From Fontimonas thermophila (GTDB lineage: Bacteria; Pseudomonadota; Gammaproteobacteria; Nevskiales; Nevskiaceae), in assembly GCF_900113085.1 (NCBI RefSeq), contig NZ_FOOC01000003.1:124001-188000 (forward strand): 64,000 nucleotides of DNA, given 5' to 3'. The notes beneath the pieces are model-generated. The model saw only the letters and a list, made by a program, of their open reading frames with translations. It had not been told where the DNA came from and searched no databases. Made by a program: the position numbers and the translations under genes. The number at the start of each line of letters is the position of its first letter. Positions within the stretch are counted from its first letter, which is position 1. This document shows, piece by piece, positions 53,580 through 62,411 of this stretch.

Positions 53580-54251
53580 TCAGGCGAAGGCGGCGCGCAG
53601 GCGGCTGCGATCGGCGTCCGCCAGGCGCGGCAGCAGCATCGACAGCAGGCCGTCGAACGCCTCGCGCGGCGCTACCGCGCGGATATGGCCGAGCAGCGCC
53701 TCGCGCTCCGGCGCGCTGATCGCCGGCACCATCAGGCCGAGGATGCGCGCGTGTTCGTCCGGCGGGATCGAGGCCACCAGCAGCTGCTCGATCTCGTGGA
53801 TCTCGGTATCGCTGTAGCACTCCCACAGCACGGCGTTGTTGTAGGACTCCTCGACCAGCATGTGCTCGAAGTTCTCGGCGACGAAGGCGCTGAACTGGTG
53901 ATACAGCGCTTCGAGGCGCGACTCGCGGCAGCCCGCCTCCGCGGCGCGCACGCGCTCGATCTCGCGGCGCAGCGCGGCGATCCCCTCGACGTGATGCAGG
54001 TGGTCGGACGCGGTCTTGTGCGACGAGCCCGGGCGGCGTGCCTCCATCGCCGCGTGCATGAAGCGGTCCTCGTGCTTGAGGTGCGAGGCGCACAGATCGA
54101 GCAGCCCCTCGAGCTGCGCGAGCGTGCCGCGCAGCTGGGTTTCGTCGGCAGGATCGCTGCGGCCCAGCGCGGTCAGCGTCTCGGCCATGTGCGCGCGCAG
54201 CGCGCGGTGGATCTTGCTGTAAACGTTGTAGCGGGGAGAACATTCGCTCAT
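53580..54251 (-). CDS. Hemerythrin-like di-iron protein
   Basis: A 223-residue helical protein with hemerythrin-type metal ligands: HLKHEDRFMHAAME, then DHLHHVEGI, then ENFEHMLVEES. The family binds two irons and handles O2 or NO, or stores iron. The ATG at 54251 (MSECSPRYNVYSKIHRALRA) is supported by the fact that the long upstream continuation of the frame is an antisense shadow of msrA and the DUF4331 gene. It lies 10 bases from the stop of the PNPOx-GAF gene and is divergent from msrA (168-base gap). Confidence 0.82.
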   Translation of the reverse strand: MSECSPRYNVYSKIHRALRAHMAETLTALGRSDPADETQLRGTLAQLEGLLDLCASHLKHEDRFMHAAMEARRPGSSHKTASDHLHHVEGIAALRREIERVRAAEAGCRESRLEALYHQFSAFVAENFEHMLVEESYNNAVLWECYSDTEIHEIEQLLVASIPPDEHARILGLMVPAISAPEREALLGHIRAVAPREAFDGLLSMLLPRLADADRSRLRAAFA

Positions 54252-54419
54252 GGTCGGCTCCGGAAGTGGTGCGGGATGGCGGCATCCTAGGTCGGCGCCG
54301 CCCGGCCGGTTGCTAAATCTTCCGTAATCCGACGCTAAAACTTTGCTAAAACGTGACGCGCCGCACGCGAACCCGAACACACCCGCGCGGTCGAAGCGCG
54401 CACACGATCGGAGATGTAG

Positions 54420-55052
54420 ATGAGCCTGTTCTCGAAATCGCGCGGTGAGGACCACCCGCTGACGCCGGCGGAGTTTCCCGATCCGGATCTCGACATCGGC
54501 GTCGACGCCGGTGCGCGGCAGTCGGCAGTGCTCGCCGGCGGCTGCTTCTGGTGCGTGGAGACGGTGTTTCGCCAGCTCGATGGCGTGCTCGACGTCGTCA
54601 GCGGCTACGCCGGCGATTCGGCGCAGACTGCCGACTACAAGACCGTCTGCAGCGGGGTGACCAACCACGCCGAAGTCGTGCGCGTGGAGTTCGACGCAGC
54701 GAAGATCAGCTACGGGCAGTTGCTCAAGGTGTTTTTCTCGGTTGCCCACGATCCGACCCATCTCAATCGCCAGGGCAACGACGTCGGCCGGCAGTACCGC
54801 TCCGCGGTGTTCTACGCCGACGATGCCCAGCGCGAGGTCGCCGAGCGCTACATCCGCAAGCTGGAGGCCGCCAAGGCCTTCGCTGCGCCGATCGTCACGT
54901 CTCTGGAGCGGCTGGAGGCTTTCCACAAGGCCGAGGACTATCACCAGGACTATGCGGCGCGCAATCCCGGGCAGCCCTACATCCGGGCGGTGGCCCTGCC
55001 CAAGCGCGAAAAAGTCCGGCATTACTTCGCCGACCGGCTCAAGCCGCAGTAG
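54420..55052 (+). CDS. msrA: Peptide-methionine (S)-S-oxide reductase
   Basis: Repairs oxidised methionine in proteins. The 210-residue product has the catalytic GGCFWCVETVF motif, SGYAGD, and VFFSVAHDPTHLNRQGNDVG with QYRSAVFY. Family-typical length with a short N-terminal extension. ATG preceded by GGAG (54410-54413). It stands alone beside the hemerythrin gene, consistent with an oxidative-stress role. Confidence 0.96.
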   Translation: MSLFSKSRGEDHPLTPAEFPDPDLDIGVDAGARQSAVLAGGCFWCVETVFRQLDGVLDVVSGYAGDSAQTADYKTVCSGVTNHAEVVRVEFDAAKISYGQLLKVFFSVAHDPTHLNRQGNDVGRQYRSAVFYADDAQREVAERYIRKLEAAKAFAAPIVTSLERLEAFHKAEDYHQDYAARNPGQPYIRAVALPKREKVRHYFADRLKPQ

Positions 55053-55163
55053 CGACTGGACCGGGCCGGCAGGCCCGGCGCCGCAGCGGCTGCATCCATT
55101 TGCCGCCGGCGCGCGTAACCCCTGAAGTCCAACTTCGCGGACGAAGACCAGGAGAACCGTGCC

Positions 55164-56696
55164 ATGGCTACACCAAAACTCGTCCTCGGCGCCGTCGCCG
55201 GCGTGCTCGCCGGCGCCGTCGGGCTCGCCCACGCGTCCAGTCACCGGGAGGCGCCCTTCATCACGACGGCGCCCAAGGTCGATGGCACCGACTTCTACAT
55301 GTTCCGGAGCTACGAGCCGGGGCGCGAGGACACGGTGGTCATCATCGCCAACTATCTGCCGCTGCAGGACGCCTACGGCGGGCCGAACTACTTCTCGCTC
55401 GATCCCAACGCGCTGTACGAAATCCACATCGACAACAGCGGCGACGGCGTCGAGGACATCACCTTCCAGTTCCGTTTCCAGACCCAGGTGAAGGGCCTGG
55501 CCGTGGCCGCCGGCAACAAGATGGTGCCGGTGCCGCTGGCCAACATCGGCACGATCGCGCCGGGCGACTCGGCGGCGCAGAACGTCGTCGAGACCTACAC
55601 CCTCGACATCGTGCGCGGCGACCGCCGCAGCGGCATGCGCATGCCGGTGCTGGGGGCCGGCGGCGCGCGCAACCTCGGCAAACCGATCGACAACATCGGC
55701 ACCAAGTCGATTCCCGATTACCCGACCTACGCCGATTCGTTCATCCACGACATCGCCATTCCCGGCTGCACGGGCGATGCGCGCGTCTTCGTCGGTCAGC
55801 GCCGCGAGGGCTTCGTCGTCAACCTCGGCGAAACCTTCGACCTCGTGAACATCGCCGTGCCGGTCGAGGAGCTCGGTCCGCAGGGGCAGGATGCGCGCGC
55901 GCTGGAGCCGAACACGATCGCCGACAAGAACGTGACCTCGCTCGCGCTCGAAGTGCCGGCCGCCTGCCTGCGCGGATCGACGCCGATCATCGGCGGCTGG
56001 ACCACCGCAAGCCTGCGCCAGGCTCGGGTGATCAACCCGCAGCCGCAGCGCACCTCCGCCGGTGCGCCGCCGACCAACACCGGTGCCGCGCTCGAAGGCG
56101 GCGCCTGGGCCCAGGTGTCGCGGCTCGGCTCGCCGCTGGTCAACGAGGTGGTGATCGGCCTGCCGGACAAGGACTTGTTCAATGCCACCGAGCCCAAGGA
56201 CGATGCGGCGCGCTTTGCCGATTACGTCTTCAACCCGACGCTGCCTGAGCTCCTCGAGATCCTGTTCGGCGCGGCTGGCGTCAAGGCCCCGGACGTGTTC
56301 CCGCGCACCGACCTGATCGCCGCGTTCCTGACCGGCATCGACGGCCTGACCAAGGTGCAGGGGTCGAACACGGTGCCGTCCGAGATGCTGCGTCTGAACC
56401 TCGACATCGATCCGACGCCGCGTGCGGAGCAGGACGATCTGGGCGTGCTCGGCGGCGATCTCGCCGGCTTTCCCAACGGTCGCCGGCCGATCGACGACGT
56501 CGTCGACATCGCGCTGCGCGTCGCGATGGGCGTGCTGATCCCCGAGAACGTGGACCCGGCCTCGCTGGACTCGCGCCGCCTCAAGTACACCGACGGCGCG
56601 CGCCCCGATCCGGACGCCTACCTCGGCCGCTTCCCGTTCCTCGACCACCCGCTGCCGGGTTCGCCGAACGAGGCCGCCATGCTCGCCCGGAGGTAA
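55164..56696 (+). CDS. DUF4331 secreted protein
   Basis: A 510-residue protein with a signal peptide (VLGAVAGVLAGAVGLAHASS) directly followed by the family opening SHREAPFITTAPKVDGTDFY, then MFRSYEPGREDTVVIIANYL. Calcium- or metal-binding-like acidic loops occur (HIDNSGDGVEDITF). DUF4331 is widespread but has no known function. It is the first gene of a run that includes a 73-residue lipoprotein (3 bases downstream), a TPR protein and a HupE-like protein, all on the plus strand with tight spacing. It is preceded by a 111-base gap after msrA; AGGAG stands before the ATG. Confidence 0.85.
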   Translation: MATPKLVLGAVAGVLAGAVGLAHASSHREAPFITTAPKVDGTDFYMFRSYEPGREDTVVIIANYLPLQDAYGGPNYFSLDPNALYEIHIDNSGDGVEDITFQFRFQTQVKGLAVAAGNKMVPVPLANIGTIAPGDSAAQNVVETYTLDIVRGDRRSGMRMPVLGAGGARNLGKPIDNIGTKSIPDYPTYADSFIHDIAIPGCTGDARVFVGQRREGFVVNLGETFDLVNIAVPVEELGPQGQDARALEPNTIADKNVTSLALEVPAACLRGSTPIIGGWTTASLRQARVINPQPQRTSAGAPPTNTGAALEGGAWAQVSRLGSPLVNEVVIGLPDKDLFNATEPKDDAARFADYVFNPTLPELLEILFGAAGVKAPDVFPRTDLIAAFLTGIDGLTKVQGSNTVPSEMLRLNLDIDPTPRAEQDDLGVLGGDLAGFPNGRRPIDDVVDIALRVAMGVLIPENVDPASLDSRRLKYTDGARPDPDAYLGRFPFLDHPLPGSPNEAAMLARR

Positions 56697-56699
56697 GCC

Positions 56700-56921
56700 A
56701 TGCGTCTGCTCAGACTCTGCGTTCCACTGCTCGCAGCCGGCATGCTTGCGGCCTGCGGTGATGACGACGATCCGCCTGCGCCGCAGGCCTCGGCGACCGC
56801 GCGCGTGCTCGCGATCGCCGCGCAGGACGACGAGGTCGGCGAGCCGTTCCCGGTGAACGACGGTGCGTTCGTCTTCGACGACACCGCCGAGACCACCGAG
56901 CCGGTGTCGATCAATCGCTGA
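56700..56921 (+). CDS. Small lipoprotein after the DUF4331 gene
   Basis: A 73-residue protein with the lipobox LAAC and Cys19, followed by an acidic stretch (GDDDDPPAPQ) and a short tail rich in Asp, Glu and Thr. No domain is recognised. It starts 3 bases after the DUF4331 stop and ends one base before the GTG of the TPR gene, so it belongs to the operon. The acidic tail could bind a metal ion; this is only a guess. Confidence 0.75.
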   Translation: MRLLRLCVPLLAAGMLAACGDDDDPPAPQASATARVLAIAAQDDEVGEPFPVNDGAFVFDDTAETTEPVSINR

Positions 56922-56922
56922 C

Positions 56923-58071
56923 GTGACGGCAACCGCGCCGATCCGGAACCCCCGCCGCTGGCGGGGGTTCTGTTTGGCCCTGGCGCTCGTCGCCGGGTCG
57001 GCGCACGCCGCGCCCTACCGGCCGGCGAACGACGACGAGATTCTCGAACGCCTGCCGCCGCGCGCCGCGCCCGCGCCGCGCGCGGCGGTTCCCGATGCGG
57101 CGCTCGCCGCCCGTGCCGCACGTGTGTTCATCGAGCGGGCGCGGCGCAGTGACGATCCACGCGACTACGGTTACGCGCAGGGCTTGCTGCAGCCCTGGTG
57201 GTCGGCGCCCGATGCGCCCGACGAGATTCTGCTCCTGCGCGCCACGCTGCAGCAGCACCAGCACGCCTTCGATGCGGCGCTGGCCGATCTCGATCGCGTG
57301 CTCGAACGCAGCCCCGACAAGGCCCAGGCCTGGCTGACGCGCGCGACCATCCATCGCGTGCGCGGAGCGCTCGATGCCGCCGCCGCCGACTGTGAGCGGC
57401 TGCGGACGGTCGCGCCCGGTGTCGTGGCCGAGCTGTGCCGCCTCGCGGCGGCCGCGCCGCGCGACCCGCAGGGCGCGGGTGCAGCGCTCGATGCGCTCGC
57501 CGCCGCGGCGGCCACGCAGCCGGACCCGATCTACGCCTGGTATCAGGCCGAACGCGCCGCCGCCGCGCAGCGGCGCGGCGACCTTGCCGCCGCCGAGGCT
57601 GCATTCACCGCCGGTCTGGCGCGCGCGCCCTGGGACATCGGTCTGCGCGCGGCCTACGCCGATCTGCTGCTCGACAGCGGTCGCGCCGCAGCGGCGGCCG
57701 CGCTGCTGGACGGCGCTGCCGCCAGCGACACGCTGCGCCTGCGCGCGCTGCTGGCGGATCGCGCGCTCGGCAACGAGGCGCGCGCTGCCGAGCTCACGGC
57801 CGCACTCGCCGATGCCTACGCGGCACTGCGCCGCCGCGGCGATGCACCGCACCTGCGCGAGGAGGCGCTGTTCGAGCTCAAGGTCCGCGCGGATGCGGCG
57901 CGCGCACTCACGCTCGCGCAGGCCAACTGGCGCGATCAGCGCGAACTCGCCGATGCGCGCCTGCTGCTCGCCGCCGCACAGGCCGCCGGCGATGCGCGCG
58001 CCATCGCCGGCCTGCGCGACTGGTGTGCGGCCAACGGCGTGCGCGACGCCTGGCTGGAGACGCGCTGGTGA
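56923..58071 (+). CDS. TPR-repeat periplasmic protein, GTG start
   Basis: A 382-residue protein starting at GTG 56923, with a signal peptide (RRWRGFCLALALVAGSAHAA) and several TPR-like units (AFDAALADLDRVLERSPDKA; AQAWLTRATIHRVRGALDAA; LAAAEAAFTAGLARAPWDIG). It is extremely alanine- and arginine-rich. A perfect 11-base-pair hairpin lies inside codons 8-16 (see the separate entry). The stop overlaps the GTG start of the HupE-like gene (GTGA). It probably acts as a scaffold for the DUF4331 and HupE products. Confidence 0.8.
   Translation: MTATAPIRNPRRWRGFCLALALVAGSAHAAPYRPANDDEILERLPPRAAPAPRAAVPDAALAARAARVFIERARRSDDPRDYGYAQGLLQPWWSAPDAPDEILLLRATLQQHQHAFDAALADLDRVLERSPDKAQAWLTRATIHRVRGALDAAAADCERLRTVAPGVVAELCRLAAAAPRDPQGAGAALDALAAAAATQPDPIYAWYQAERAAAAQRRGDLAAAEAAFTAGLARAPWDIGLRAAYADLLLDSGRAAAAAALLDGAAASDTLRLRALLADRALGNEARAAELTAALADAYAALRRRGDAPHLREEALFELKVRADAARALTLAQANWRDQRELADARLLLAAAQAAGDARAIAGLRDWCAANGVRDAWLETRW
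56946..56970 (+). terminator. Strong hairpin inside the TPR gene, possible attenuator
   Basis: GAACCCCCGCC (56946-56956), loop GCT, GGCGGGGGTTC (56960-56970), a perfect 11-base-pair stem with a 3-base loop, followed by TGTTT. It begins 25 bases after the small-lipoprotein stop but lies within the coding sequence of the TPR gene. It could end part of the transcripts or slow the ribosome. The T-run is weak, so termination is not certain. Confidence 0.5.
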
Positions 58072-59198
58072 GCGGCGTCCTGCGTTCACTGCTGGTCCTG
58101 GGCGCCGCACTCGCGCTGTGGGCGGCGCCGGCGGCCGCGCATCGCCCGAGCGATGCGTTCCTGACGCTGGCGCTCGACGGCGAGCGCGTCAGCGGTCAGC
58201 TCGAAATCGCGCTGCGCGACGTCGACGTGCTGGTCGCCGCCGATGCCGACGGCGATCGCCAGCTGACCTGGGGCGAGCTGCGCGCCAGCAGCCCGCTGCT
58301 CGCCGCCGCGGTCGGTACCGGCGTGCAGCTGCAGGCCGACGGCCGCGCCTGCACGCTCGCGGTCCGCGATCTGCAGGTGCACGCGCGCAGCGACGGCCGC
58401 TACGCCTGGCTCGAACTCGCCGGCCAGTGCCCGGCTGCGCCGCGCGTGCTCGCGCTCGAGTACCGCCTGCTGTTCGATCTCGACCCGACCCATCGCGGGC
58501 TGCTGCGCCTCGCGGCCGGTGCTCAGGACTGGACCGCGGTGTTCGGTCCCGACAGCGCGCGCCGCGAGTGGTCGCTGGGCACGGCCTCCGCCGGCACCGC
58601 GTTTCGCGACTATCTCGTCGAAGGCGTGCGCCACATCTGGATCGGCATCGACCACATCCTGTTCCTGCTGGCGCTGCTGCTGCCGGCGGTGCTGGTCTGG
58701 CGCGGCGCCGGCTGGCAGCCGGTAACGCGCCTGCGTCCGGCGCTGTTCGACGTCATCGCCACGGTCACCGCGTTCACGCTGGCACATTCGATCACGCTGA
58801 CGCTGGCGGCACTCGATGTCCTGCGCCTGCCCGGCGCGGCGGTCGAGGCGACGATCGCGGCCTCGGTCACGCTGGCCGCGGTCAACAACCTGCGGCCGCT
58901 GGTCTGGCGCCGGCGCTGGCTGCTGGCCTTCGCCTTCGGCCTGATCCACGGCTTCGGCTTCGCCTCGGTGCTCGGCGAGCTGGGTCTGCCGACCGGGCTG
59001 CGCGTGCTGAGCCTGCTCGCGTTCAACCTCGGCGTGGAGCTGGGCCAGCTCGCGATCGTGCTCGTCGCCGTACCGCTCGCCTACCTGCTGCGTGCGAGCC
59101 GCTTCTACCGCATCGGGGTGCTCGGCCTCGGCTCTGCAGCGGTCGCCGCGATCGGCGCGCTCTGGTGCCTGCAGCGCCTGGGCATCATCGGCGGCTGA
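58068..59198 (+). CDS. HupE/UreJ-like membrane protein with EF-hand-like loop
   Basis: A 376-residue protein. A signal peptide is followed by a periplasmic domain of about 170 residues that contains an EF-hand-like loop at residues 59-70 (DADGDRQLTWGE: Asp at 1, 3, 5 and Glu at 12). The C-terminal membrane part carries HIWIGIDHILFLLALLLP and FGLIHGFGFASVLGEL, the histidine-rich helices of the HupE/UreJ family, whose members include nickel or cobalt permeases. The GTG start overlaps the stop of the TPR gene (GTGA). It is convergent with a TonB receptor 3 bases away. The substrate is likely a metal, but not proven. Confidence 0.85.
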   Translation: MSGVLRSLLVLGAALALWAAPAAAHRPSDAFLTLALDGERVSGQLEIALRDVDVLVAADADGDRQLTWGELRASSPLLAAAVGTGVQLQADGRACTLAVRDLQVHARSDGRYAWLELAGQCPAAPRVLALEYRLLFDLDPTHRGLLRLAAGAQDWTAVFGPDSARREWSLGTASAGTAFRDYLVEGVRHIWIGIDHILFLLALLLPAVLVWRGAGWQPVTRLRPALFDVIATVTAFTLAHSITLTLAALDVLRLPGAAVEATIAASVTLAAVNNLRPLVWRRRWLLAFAFGLIHGFGFASVLGELGLPTGLRVLSLLAFNLGVELGQLAIVLVAVPLAYLLRASRFYRIGVLGLGSAAVAAIGALWCLQRLGIIGG

Positions 59199-59201
59199 GC
59201 C

Positions 59202-61202
59202 TCAGAACGTCGCCCGCACGGTGGCGCGCAACAGCCGCGGCAGCGCCGGATGGAAATGCCGATCTGCGACCGGCGCGGCTTCGCCGGCCAGGCGCGACTC
59301 GTAGAAGTACTCGATGTCGGCATCGTCGGCATCGAAGGCGTTGAGCAGCTCGATGCGCAGATCCAGCTTGGGTGTCGCCGCCCAGCGCAGCAGCAGATCG
59401 GCACGCGTGCTGTCGCGCGCCGACACGCTGCCGTCCTCGATCAGCGGTGCGCCGTCGAAGTGACGGACCTGCACGCCGAGCTGCAGCGCCGGCGTCACGC
59501 GCACGCCGACGGCGGCGCGACCGGCACGCGGAATCGCATTGGGCACGCGATCGGCGCCCGCTGCGTCGTCGAGGCGCGTGCGCGTCACGGTCCAGTCGGC
59601 GTCGAAGCCGAGCCACTCGAACGGGTGATAGCGCAGAGCGAGTTCGGCGCCGCGACGGCGGCTGGCGTTGTTCGGCTCGGTCTGGCCGGCATCGCCGACA
59701 TAGACCAGCTCGGAATCGAGCTGCAGTGTCCACAGCGCCAGCGCGAGTTCGAGATCGGGCAAGGCCGTGCTGCGCAGACCGAACTCCGCGCCGCGCGCCG
59801 CGGCCAGCGGATCGAAGCCTTCCGAGCCGTCGTCGCCGCGCGCATCGTTGCTGTGAAAGCCGCGGCCGGCGTTGACGTAGAACTGCGTCGCCGCCCATGG
59901 GCCGAGAATCAGGCTCAGCTTGGGGCTCCACTGCAGCTCGTCGCCGCTGCGGTCGGGCAGGCCGCTGCGTGAGCGCACGTCGTAGGCGTAGCGGTCCAGA
60001 CGCGTGCCGGCGATCACTTGTAGCCACGGGCTGGCCGACAGTTCCAGGCCGGCGAAACCGCCCAGGCGCCAGTCGTCGATGGCGTCGCGGCGCACCGTTT
60101 CCAGGCGTGTGCGCGCGGCGCTGCGGTACAGGCCGACGTCGCCGATGCGGTCGAAGCGCGTGTCCACACCGGCGACCAGCGCGGCATCGCGCCCGAGCAG
60201 CGTCAGCGGCTGGCGCCGGTCGATGCGTGCCCCGTAGTAGCGGCGCGCGTCGAACTGCTCGAACTGGTCGCCGTTGACGGCGTCGTCGAGGAAGTAGGTG
60301 AAGTTCGAGAACAGCTGCAGCCGGTAATCGACCGCGTAGGCAGTGGCCGACCACTGCGCATCCGCGGTGTTCTGCCAGTGCGATGCCGACAGCATGTAGC
60401 GATGCGTGTCACCGCCACTGGTCGGGTCGACGAAGCCGAAGCGGTCGAGGCGACCGTCGGCGACCGCGCGCCCGGGAATCTGATCGCTGGCGGTCCAGCG
60501 ATTGTCGTAGGCGCTGAGGCTCAGGCTGCTGCCGGCCTCGGCGCTTTCGCGGACATAGCGCAGCAGCCCGCGCGCGGAGCGTTGATCCATCGGCAGCGCC
60601 CAGGGGCCATCGTTGACGCTGTAGTCGGCACCCATCGTCAGCGTGCCGCCGGCGCCGCGCCGGCTGCCGGCGACCAGGCCGCGGCGCTCGCCGTATTCGC
60701 CGACGCTGACCTGCAGCAGTGTCGGCGTATCGTCGACCCAGCGCAGCTCGGCGCTGCCGGCGGTGACGAAATCGCCGTCGCGCAGGCTGTAGCTGCCCTT
60801 GCGGTAGTCGTAACCGGCCACCAGCTCCGGGATCAGGAAATTGAGGTCCAGATAACCCTGGCCGTGACCATGCGAGGACAGGTTCAGCGGCACGCCGTCG
60901 ATCGACACCGCGAAATCGGTGCCGTGGTCGAGATTGAAGCCGCGCGCGAAATACTGATTGGCCTTGCCTTCGCCGCTGTGCTGGGTGGTGATGAAGCCCG
61001 GGATCAGCTCCAGCAGATCGCCCGCGCGCTGGCTCGCGTGCGCGTCCAGCTCGGGCCGGTCGATCTGCCCCGCTGAGGCCGCCGGCGTCGCGCCGGGGTC
61101 GGCGCTGCCGCGTACCTCGATCGGTTCGAGCTGGACCGGCGCGTCCGGTACGTGCGCGCGTGCGCACAGCGTTACGAGGCAGGCAGCGACCAACAGCGGC
61201 AT
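59202..61202 (-). CDS. TonB-dependent receptor
   Basis: A 666-residue outer-membrane receptor with a signal peptide (MPLLVAACLVTLCARAHVPD), plug features PIEVRGSADPGA, RAGDLLELIPGFITTQHSGE and FARGFNLDHGTDFAVSIDGV, and a barrel ending FHPALPRLLRATVRATF. ATG at 61202 chosen to give a normal signal peptide; the open frame reaches 61301 without a plausible start. It lies convergent to the HupE-like gene, so it may import the substrate that HupE handles. No Fur-like palindrome is seen in the 147 bases upstream. Confidence 0.9.
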   Translation of the reverse strand: MPLLVAACLVTLCARAHVPDAPVQLEPIEVRGSADPGATPAASAGQIDRPELDAHASQRAGDLLELIPGFITTQHSGEGKANQYFARGFNLDHGTDFAVSIDGVPLNLSSHGHGQGYLDLNFLIPELVAGYDYRKGSYSLRDGDFVTAGSAELRWVDDTPTLLQVSVGEYGERRGLVAGSRRGAGGTLTMGADYSVNDGPWALPMDQRSARGLLRYVRESAEAGSSLSLSAYDNRWTASDQIPGRAVADGRLDRFGFVDPTSGGDTHRYMLSASHWQNTADAQWSATAYAVDYRLQLFSNFTYFLDDAVNGDQFEQFDARRYYGARIDRRQPLTLLGRDAALVAGVDTRFDRIGDVGLYRSAARTRLETVRRDAIDDWRLGGFAGLELSASPWLQVIAGTRLDRYAYDVRSRSGLPDRSGDELQWSPKLSLILGPWAATQFYVNAGRGFHSNDARGDDGSEGFDPLAAARGAEFGLRSTALPDLELALALWTLQLDSELVYVGDAGQTEPNNASRRRGAELALRYHPFEWLGFDADWTVTRTRLDDAAGADRVPNAIPRAGRAAVGVRVTPALQLGVQVRHFDGAPLIEDGSVSARDSTRADLLLRWAATPKLDLRIELLNAFDADDADIEYFYESRLAGEAAPVADRHFHPALPRLLRATVRATF

Positions 61203-61349
61203 TCGATACACGGCGAGGCTCCCCGGCGCAGTGGCTGATGTGCTGGATACGCAGGTGCCGGCGCGGTGGACGCAGCGCCTGGGGCCGTGGGTCGATGGCA
61301 AGTCCCGGCGTGGCTACAATCCCTGTCCATACACGCTCCAGACACCGTC

Positions 61350-62402
61350 ATGCAGCTGTTCGCGCATCCGGAATTCGACCATCACGAGACGGTCTGCTTC
61401 TGCCACGACGAGCGCAGCGGTCTGCGCGCGCTGATCGCGGTTCACAACACCGCCCTCGGCAAGGGCCTGGGCGGTTGCCGCATGTGGCCCTACCGCAGCG
61501 AGGACGAGGCCCTCACCGACGTGCTGCGCCTGTCGCGCGGCATGACCTACAAGGCCGCGCTCGCCGGGCTGCCGCAGGGCGGCGGCAAGAGCGTCATCAT
61601 CGGCGATCCGCGCCGCGACAAGACGCCGGAGCTGATGCGCGCGATGGGCCGTGCGGTCGATCGCCTCAATGGCGCCTACGTCGTCGCCGAGGATTCCGGC
61701 ACCAGCGTCGCCGACATGCGCCTGATGGCCGAGGTCACGCGTCACGTCGGCGGACTCGCCGACGACAAGGCGCAGGCGGCCGGGCGCACCGGCGATCCGT
61801 CGCCGGCGACGGCCTTCGGCGTCTTCATCGGCATCCAGGCCGCGGTCAAGCACCGCTACGGCCGCGACGATCTGCGCGGCCTGCGCGTCGCCGTGCAGGG
61901 CGTCGGCAACGTCGGCTACCGCCTGTGCCGGCATCTGCACGAGGCCGGCGCGCAGCTCTGGGTCACCGATCTGCACGCGCCGGCGGTGGAGCGCTGCGTC
62001 AGGGAGTTCGGCGCAACGGCGGTGGACATGGACCGCATCGTCGCGCTCGAGGTCGACGTGTTCGCGCCCTGCGCGCTGGGCGCCGTGCTCAACGACGCCA
62101 GCATCGCGCAGCTCCGGGCCGGCGTCGTCGCCGGTGCCGCGAACAACCAGCTGGCGCGGCCCGAGCACGACCACGCGCTGATGGCGCGCGGCATCCTCTA
62201 CGCGCCGGATTACTGCATCAATGCCGGCGGCATCATCGACATCCACTACGAGGGACCGGACTACGACGCTGCGGTGGTCGAGGCGCACCTGCGGCGCATC
62301 GGCACCACGCTGAGCGCGATCTTCGAGCGCGCGCAGGCGGAACAACGGCCGACCGGCGAGATCGCCGATCGCATGGCCGAAGAACGCTTCAAGCGCGCCT
62401 GA
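61350..62402 (+). CDS. Leucine/glutamate-family amino-acid dehydrogenase
   Basis: A 350-residue NAD-dependent oxidative deaminase of the Glu/Leu/Phe/Val family. It has GKGLGGCRMWPY, the catalytic MTYKAALAGLPQGGGKSVII segment, and the NAD-binding loop VAVQGVGNVGYRLCRHL, and is closest in form to leucine dehydrogenases. Probable role: reversible deamination of branched-chain amino acids. It stands between the receptor gene (divergent, 147 bases) and pncC (9 bases downstream). Confidence 0.88.
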   Translation: MQLFAHPEFDHHETVCFCHDERSGLRALIAVHNTALGKGLGGCRMWPYRSEDEALTDVLRLSRGMTYKAALAGLPQGGGKSVIIGDPRRDKTPELMRAMGRAVDRLNGAYVVAEDSGTSVADMRLMAEVTRHVGGLADDKAQAAGRTGDPSPATAFGVFIGIQAAVKHRYGRDDLRGLRVAVQGVGNVGYRLCRHLHEAGAQLWVTDLHAPAVERCVREFGATAVDMDRIVALEVDVFAPCALGAVLNDASIAQLRAGVVAGAANNQLARPEHDHALMARGILYAPDYCINAGGIIDIHYEGPDYDAAVVEAHLRRIGTTLSAIFERAQAEQRPTGEIADRMAEERFKRA

Positions 62403-62411
62403 GACACACCC

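Noticed and set aside
53580-56648. Open frame of 1022 codons on the minus strand
   Set aside because: Only the last 223 codons (from 54251) match a family (hemerythrin). The rest runs antisense to msrA and DUF4331, which are clear genes; long shadows are expected at this GC content.
61203-61349. Fur or Zur box upstream of the second TonB receptor
   Set aside because: No AT-rich palindrome of either type could be found in the gap.
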